A stretch of DNA of 9,697 bases from the NCBI GenBank assembly GCA_964401455.1, contig CAYNYI010000102.1:1-9697 (forward strand), read 5' to 3'. Numbering within the stretch: the stretch's first letter is position 1; every line of letters starts with the position of its first letter. Under the pieces are notes generated by a model. The model worked only from the letters and a program-made list of their open reading frames with translations, searched no databases and was not told the origin of the DNA. Origin of the DNA: CAYNYI01 sp964401455. Its GTDB lineage: Bacteria > Fibrobacterota > OXYB2-FULL-49-7 > CAYNYI01. A program made the position numbers and the translations under genes. Shown here one piece after another: positions 6,334 to 9,697 of this stretch.

Positions 6334-8889
6334 CATCAGGGGCGTTATTGCAGTTTTGTTTACTTGTGTCCCTTTCCATTCCGGAGAAATCAGTACAATT
6401 ATTTTCTGACTGCCTTTTTTATTAAGTTTTATAAAAAGACGCTTAACCCCTTCATTGATTTCCTGGGGTGGATTCTGCCTGGCGGATTCTACTGTTATTT
6501 CCGGATTCGCGGGCGACAGTACGGATATTTTTAATTTTTTATTGTTTTGACTGAGTACTGCCGAATTGCCTTCAGTTTTTATTTCCGCTCTGGTTGTAAT
6601 GCCCCATAATATCTCAGAAGAATCACGTGTTTCTATTTCATCCTGTATTATTACGGCTTTTCTGTTCTCTATCATCTTTAATCCTCTCTGAACTTTGTCA
6701 GCACCGTCAGTATAGGGTTCAGATAAATCAATAACTATAAATGGTTCGTCATCCTTTAATCCGGTTTTAATTACTTTTGATTCTGCCGAAACCCTCTGAC
6801 TGGAGCCGTTAATCATCGGAACGTTATGGCTGGCTGAATTAAGACGGAAATAATCCCACCTTTTCTCAACCCAATAGCCCGGGAGATTGTAATCGTCGCT
6901 TCCAAGGTCTGTTATCCACCTTTCACCAAGTGCATCGAGCACAAAAGTCCCCAAATCAAGGTGCGCATGCGGAATATTGTTGGCTCCGGCTTTAATGGAA
7001 ACAAACAGTGCATTAGTATCGTTCCAGTCCGACCTGAAAGCGGCCACCGGTACTTCGCCCCGAAAAAATCTGTCTTTTTCTGCGGGCACTGTTTTACCGG
7101 GGCTAAACGGATAATACCATATCACATGTTCGGGGGATGCCTTAAAATTTTCAAGAGTATTATGTTCATTATTGCTGAAAAGATTATTATTGAAGTTTTG
7201 AGCAAGAAAAAACATGCAGGACATGGGCCTTCTCCGGGTATTTTCACCACAATCCGCGTAATTAAAATACAATCCCTTTGGTCCTGCTGTATGTATGGGG
7301 AAATATCCTGTCTCGGAGAAACCTTCTATTCCGGAAAGCCCATAGTCATTACCTAAAGATGTTTTAAGAGTCTGTAAACCATAGGCCGTGTATCTTGTGG
7401 CGTAATGCCAATAGTCAGGGCCTTCAATCCAGGCGCCGTCCGGAGAATATCTTTTCATTGCCAGAGGCAGTTTCTCTATTGAATTTGTAACAAGGAAACG
7501 GGCATATTCGGGATTTGTCTCTGCTACAGCCAAAGCACCCATAAGGATACTGCTGTTACAGACCTGATTCCAATTGTTCTCAGCTTCATCCACCCAGTTC
7601 GCGGTTGAATATATCTTTTCAGCCGCTGTCTTTACGCCGTGCTTTAATAAACCAAGCCGTATTCTCTCTTTTATATCGTCATTAAAATAATTAAAAAGCC
7701 AGTCATACCCTATTGCTACAGCATGGGTCATTTCCGCGACATCAAGAAAATGCGAGGGGTTCCAGTCTTCGAACGCGCAAACGGCAAGAAGGTTTTTTTC
7801 GGCAGCTTTTGCATATTTCTCTTGCCCCGTCCACCTCCACGCAAAACCAAGGGCATATATTCTTTTTAAACACTCTCTGCTTACTCTCAGGAGGCGGGGG
7901 CCTATAATTATTCTTTCAAGTTCAGCAGAATCAAGGAAACCGTCAGCTCTTTCTAACGCGTCTCTTACATATCTTTGCAGCAGTTTGTCATTTTCATGGA
8001 TAATTTTTAATTCTTCAAGACGTTTATCTGTAAGCATTATACGGGGATGCTTATATGAAAGTTTGGTGTCAAACGCTTTCCATAAACCATGCTTGTTTCC
8101 TATCCGTATTTGGTATTCGCCGGGTATAGGATTGTTAACATTAACTCTGGCCAACTTCGACTTTTTTATATGACCGTTAAATAGAATCCCTCCCTCCGGA
8201 GAATATATTGTCATTCTTACGGAGTCTGTTTTGAAAATTAGCGGCGTAACATAAAAAAGGCAATGGTCTTTTTCTTCGTTTATCGTGGGGAAACTGACCT
8301 TTGGAAAAAGAAACATTCCTGAAGTATCAAAAACAATCGATTTGAATTTAAAGTCGGGCAGGGCCCTTGATTTATGAGGAAGCTCTGTCAGAACAAAGGA
8401 TTTAAGCTTTGAAAGGTTTTCTCTTTCCTTTAGTTTCAGGGTATGTTTGCCGGGTTTTAGCGCATATTCCTTACCGGTAGTAACGGGGATCCATTTGTTC
8501 AGTTTATCTGTATTACCTAAAACCTCCCAGGGTTTATCATTTATCTTTACCCAGAAAGAATTAGATTCTTGTCTGCTCCATTTTGTTATTCCGTAAAGCG
8601 AAAAAACTCCCTTTTTTTTTGTCTCAAATTCAAAAACAGCTTTTCCGGCACTACCGGTATCATTTTTCTGCAGGGGAATTTGTTTTTCACGCTGCGGTGT
8701 GGTTAAATACTCTTCACCCTCCTCATGAGTAATAAGCATCGGTTCTGTGAGACTGATATTATCTTTGGGATACAAAGTTATATTGTTTCCGGCATCAATA
8801 AAATCGACAGATACACTTGTTTTTCCATAAGAACCGGTAATGAGCAGTATAAATACAAAAAATAAAATCAAGATAGTTCCTTTTGCCAA
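6325..8889 (-). CDS. Exported heparinase II/III-family polysaccharide lyase-like protein
   Basis: This 854-residue protein probably cleaves a uronic-acid polysaccharide by beta-elimination, outside the cytoplasm. A signal peptide is visible (ILILFFVFILLITGSYG, about residues 6-22); there is no lipobox cysteine, so it would be cleaved by signal peptidase I. Residues ~25-170 form a beta-rich, carbohydrate-binding-like module (KWIPVTTGKEYALKPGKHTL), ~180-280 look Ig-like, and ~284-600 fit the alpha/alpha toroid, starting HPRIMLTDKRLEELK, with ENNWNQVCNSSILMGAL and EGPDYWHYATRY. The C-terminal beta-sandwich has the family block PHAHLDLGTFVLDALGERW (640-658) and SASHNVPMING (685-695). Candidate catalytic residues, by family analogy, are N441, Y493, H495 or Y496, and H641 or H643. 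The first ATG would be residue 51 and would remove the signal peptide, so the start must be non-ATG: TTG 8889, or TTG 8871, which has AAAAGGA six bases upstream. The substrate is unknown; a carbohydrate-binding or structural role without catalysis is possible. Confidence 0.85.
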   Translation of the reverse strand: MAKGTILILFFVFILLITGSYGKTSVSVDFIDAGNNITLYPKDNISLTEPMLITHEEGEEYLTTPQREKQIPLQKNDTGSAGKAVFEFETKKKGVFSLYGITKWSRQESNSFWVKINDKPWEVLGNTDKLNKWIPVTTGKEYALKPGKHTLKLKERENLSKLKSFVLTELPHKSRALPDFKFKSIVFDTSGMFLFPKVSFPTINEEKDHCLFYVTPLIFKTDSVRMTIYSPEGGILFNGHIKKSKLARVNVNNPIPGEYQIRIGNKHGLWKAFDTKLSYKHPRIMLTDKRLEELKIIHENDKLLQRYVRDALERADGFLDSAELERIIIGPRLLRVSRECLKRIYALGFAWRWTGQEKYAKAAEKNLLAVCAFEDWNPSHFLDVAEMTHAVAIGYDWLFNYFNDDIKERIRLGLLKHGVKTAAEKIYSTANWVDEAENNWNQVCNSSILMGALAVAETNPEYARFLVTNSIEKLPLAMKRYSPDGAWIEGPDYWHYATRYTAYGLQTLKTSLGNDYGLSGIEGFSETGYFPIHTAGPKGLYFNYADCGENTRRRPMSCMFFLAQNFNNNLFSNNEHNTLENFKASPEHVIWYYPFSPGKTVPAEKDRFFRGEVPVAAFRSDWNDTNALFVSIKAGANNIPHAHLDLGTFVLDALGERWITDLGSDDYNLPGYWVEKRWDYFRLNSASHNVPMINGSSQRVSAESKVIKTGLKDDEPFIVIDLSEPYTDGADKVQRGLKMIENRKAVIIQDEIETRDSSEILWGITTRAEIKTEGNSAVLSQNNKKLKISVLSPANPEITVESARQNPPQEINEGVKRLFIKLNKKGSQKIIVLISPEWKGTQVNKTAITPLMSW

Positions 8890-9066
8890 GTTAATAAATC
8901 ATTGTGTACAATTACATCTGAAGGGAAACACCATTGTTCAAAGCGCCTTCATGCTACAATCCTCGCCCAGCTTAATAATTTTGCCGGAAGCGGATACCGC
9001 AACTTCCAAACAATCGAAATTGGCTTAGAACCTTCATGGCGTACATACTTCAATGGCCCAGCATAA
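8866..9066 (+). pseudogene. Possible orphan C-terminal coding fragment, unknown family
   Basis: The forward frame ending at TAA 9064-9066 is open back to 8866 (after TAA 8863-8865). Its last ~45 codons read like a genuine protein C-terminus, with balanced composition and codons: LHATILAQLNNFAGSGYRN, then FQTIEIGLEPSWRTYFNGPA. There is no ATG; the only plausible start is TTG 8902, and the 5' part runs antisense into the lyase signal peptide. I read it as the remnant of a gene truncated by rearrangement next to the IS, or as part of a mobile element. I cannot name the family. An overlapping forward frame (8840-9028) has a start codon but a less protein-like sequence. This is a pattern-recognition call without a homology search. 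Confidence 0.35.
8878..8884 (-). promoter_or_regulatory. Shine-Dalgarno-like AAAAGGA inside the 5' end of the lyase gene
   Basis: On the - strand AAAAGGA is followed after 6 bases by TTG at 8871-8869. It favours initiation six codons downstream of TTG 8889. That shorter signal peptide would lose Lys3, its only basic N-region residue, so both starts stay open. Confidence 0.4.
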
Positions 9067-9156
9067 AAGTAGGGCGAAGTTATACCATTTGAAAGTGTTT
9101 TCCTTTTGTCCTGCTTCAGCGTGAACTGGACAATCAGTTGATTTTAAAAGTTTGTA
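8890..9156. other. Intergenic zone between the lyase gene and the transposase remnant
   Basis: It holds the putative + strand coding remnant (to 9066), a 12-base inverted repeat ATTGT-GT-ACAAT at 8901-8912 just upstream of the lyase start, and a candidate IS end near 9107. A weak - strand promoter for the lyase can be drawn (TGAACA at 8940-8935, 18-base spacer, TGTAAT at 8916-8911), but both boxes match consensus poorly. No terminator hairpin with a T-tract and no RNA gene is evident. Confidence 0.4.
9106..9133. repeat. Inverted repeat TTGTCC...GGACAA, candidate IS terminus
   Basis: Perfect 6-base arms (9106-9111 and 9128-9133) flank 16 bases. On the transposase strand this lies just beyond the stop codon and would end in ...GCAGGACA at 9107. 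IS3-family ends usually read TG...CA, so 9107 is a reasonable IS boundary. The other terminal repeat is not in the window, so this is a proposal. Confidence 0.4.
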
Positions 9157-9642
9157 TCAAGCGGCCTTTCTTTGCCATTTTTTCATCCTGTTTAACTTAG
9201 CTTTTTCCAGTTTTTTTTCTCTGATATCCAGTTTTTCCTTCACGCTTCCCTTCAGAAAATCATTCGGCGTAAGATAAAAAAGGGCGCTGTGAAGCCGCTC
9301 ATGGTTATATCTGTAAATATAATCTTTTATCTGCCTTTTCGCATCACTGATGTCGGTGTAAGATTGTCTCCTTATAGCCTCGCTTTTAATGGTGCCGTGG
9401 AAACGCTCCAGTTTTCCGTTGCTTTGCGGATAGTACACCGATGTTCTTACATGAGAAAATTCAGCTTTTCTGATAAACTCTTTAAAGTCCTTCGCAATGA
9501 ATTGCTTCCCATTATCACTTATAACCCTCGGCTTGGCATCCGGATATTTTTCATGACACTCATTTAATATCAGTTCCACATCAAATTCAGTCATGCTCGC
9601 CCGTAAATCGAAATGAAGCAGATATCGGCTGTAACCATCGAG
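9107..9642 (-). mobile_element. Remnant of an IS3-type insertion sequence
   Basis: The remnant consists of a candidate terminal repeat at 9107 and the 3' part of the orfB-type transposase. The 5' part, with the helix-turn-helix orfA and the first catalytic aspartate, is absent from the window. Similarity to the transposase stops at about 9642 and an in-frame TAA lies at 9670-9672, so the element was truncated or interrupted rather than simply cut by the window edge. Confidence 0.6.
9157..9642 (-). pseudogene. 5'-truncated IS3-family transposase (integrase catalytic core)
   Basis: This is the C-terminal half of an rve-type DDE transposase. Translated on the - strand from about 9642 it reads LDGYSRYLLHFDLRASMTEF and continues into the open frame whose first ATG is 9594. 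That ATG is an internal methionine of the family, not a true start. Numbered from it, the catalytic residues are D27 (ISDNGKQF) and E63 (GKLERFHGTIK), spaced exactly D-x35-E. YYPQSNGKLERFH and NHERLHSALFYLTPNDFL are diagnostic of IS3-type elements. The tail is lysine-rich. The first catalytic aspartate, expected about 60 residues upstream in a WxxD-type motif, is missing because similarity ends at ~9642 and TAA follows at 9672-9670. The protein should be inactive. It still forms an intact 145-residue open frame, so the truncation may be recent. Confidence 0.85.
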
Positions 9643-9697
9643 ATGAGCCGGTCTGATTTTTTGTAACAGTTAAAAGACTTTTTTTAAGTGGCTCCAA
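9643..9697. other. Non-transposase sequence at the right edge, possible second element end
   Basis: Immediately beyond the transposase break the + strand begins TGAGCCGGTC, runs through T-rich DNA and ends GTGGCTCCAA. GAGCC (9645-9649) and GGCTC (9690-9694) form inverted arms. It could be the tip of another IS inserted into the transposase, or the left tip of the same IS joined by internal deletion. I see no coding capacity in it. Confidence 0.3.

Noticed and set aside
6370..6420. Possible terminator hairpin (TCAG...CTGA followed by a T-run) after the LPS operon
   Set aside because: Only 4-base arms with a 12-base loop, and it lies in conserved lyase coding sequence; not convincing.
6961..7356. 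A 131-codon + strand frame inside the lyase gene
   Set aside because: It is opposite the conserved heparinase core; the translation has no recognisable family features.
1..9697. CRISPR arrays, tRNA, rRNA, riboswitches and defence genes
   Set aside because: No repeat-spacer pattern, cloverleaf-like or conserved RNA sequence, nuclease/helicase or toxin-antitoxin motif was recognised on either strand.

Overview
The window looks like accessory cell-envelope DNA from a Gram-negative bacterium with lipopolysaccharide (LPS). The code is the standard bacterial one, with TGA and TAA stops. Base composition is moderate, with AT-rich left and right edges. The proteins (a lipid A type acyltransferase, GT4 and GT9 core-type glycosyltransferases, and a large secreted heparinase II/III-like lyase) resemble those of lineages such as Omnitrophota, Elusimicrobiota, Lentisphaerae or Deltaproteobacteria. 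The phylum is an inference by resemblance only; there is no taxonomic marker gene here.

Positions 1-6333 (+ strand) are one uninterrupted operon of seven reading frames, every one overlapping the next by 1 to about 11 bases at its most likely start. In order they are: the 3' end of an unidentified gene (3-194), a LpxL/HtrB-type lysophospholipid acyltransferase (191-1084), three GT4 glycosyltransferases (1048-2139, 2139-3224, 3221-4339), and two GT9 heptosyltransferase-family enzymes (4332-5321, 5311-6333). Together they look like a lipid A acylation and LPS core assembly module: the acyltransferase would finish the membrane anchor, the GT9 enzymes would add heptose-like sugars from the cytoplasmic side, and the GT4 enzymes would add further core sugars. 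The donor and acceptor sugars cannot be read from the sequence. No promoter for this operon lies in the window.

Positions 6325-8889 (- strand) hold an 854-residue exported protein with a carbohydrate-binding-like N-terminus and a heparinase II/III lyase core. It converges on the LPS operon, and the two 3' ends overlap by 9 bases with no terminator visible between them. It starts at a TTG codon.

Positions 8890-9697 look like a breakpoint or mobile-element zone. They contain an apparent orphan C-terminal coding fragment on the + strand (8866-9066), a candidate IS end with a short inverted repeat (about 9106-9133), and a 5'-truncated IS3-type transposase on the - strand (9157 to about 9642). 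The transposase keeps the D-x35-E half of its catalytic triad but has lost the first aspartate. The last ~55 bases do not continue the transposase and may be the end of another element or a deletion junction.

I do not see a clearly new defence or mobile system. The most notable points are the likely CTG start in a CTGA overlap, the hidden upstream gene, the pairing of a polysaccharide-lyase-like protein with an LPS operon, and the unexplained + strand coding remnant beside the IS.
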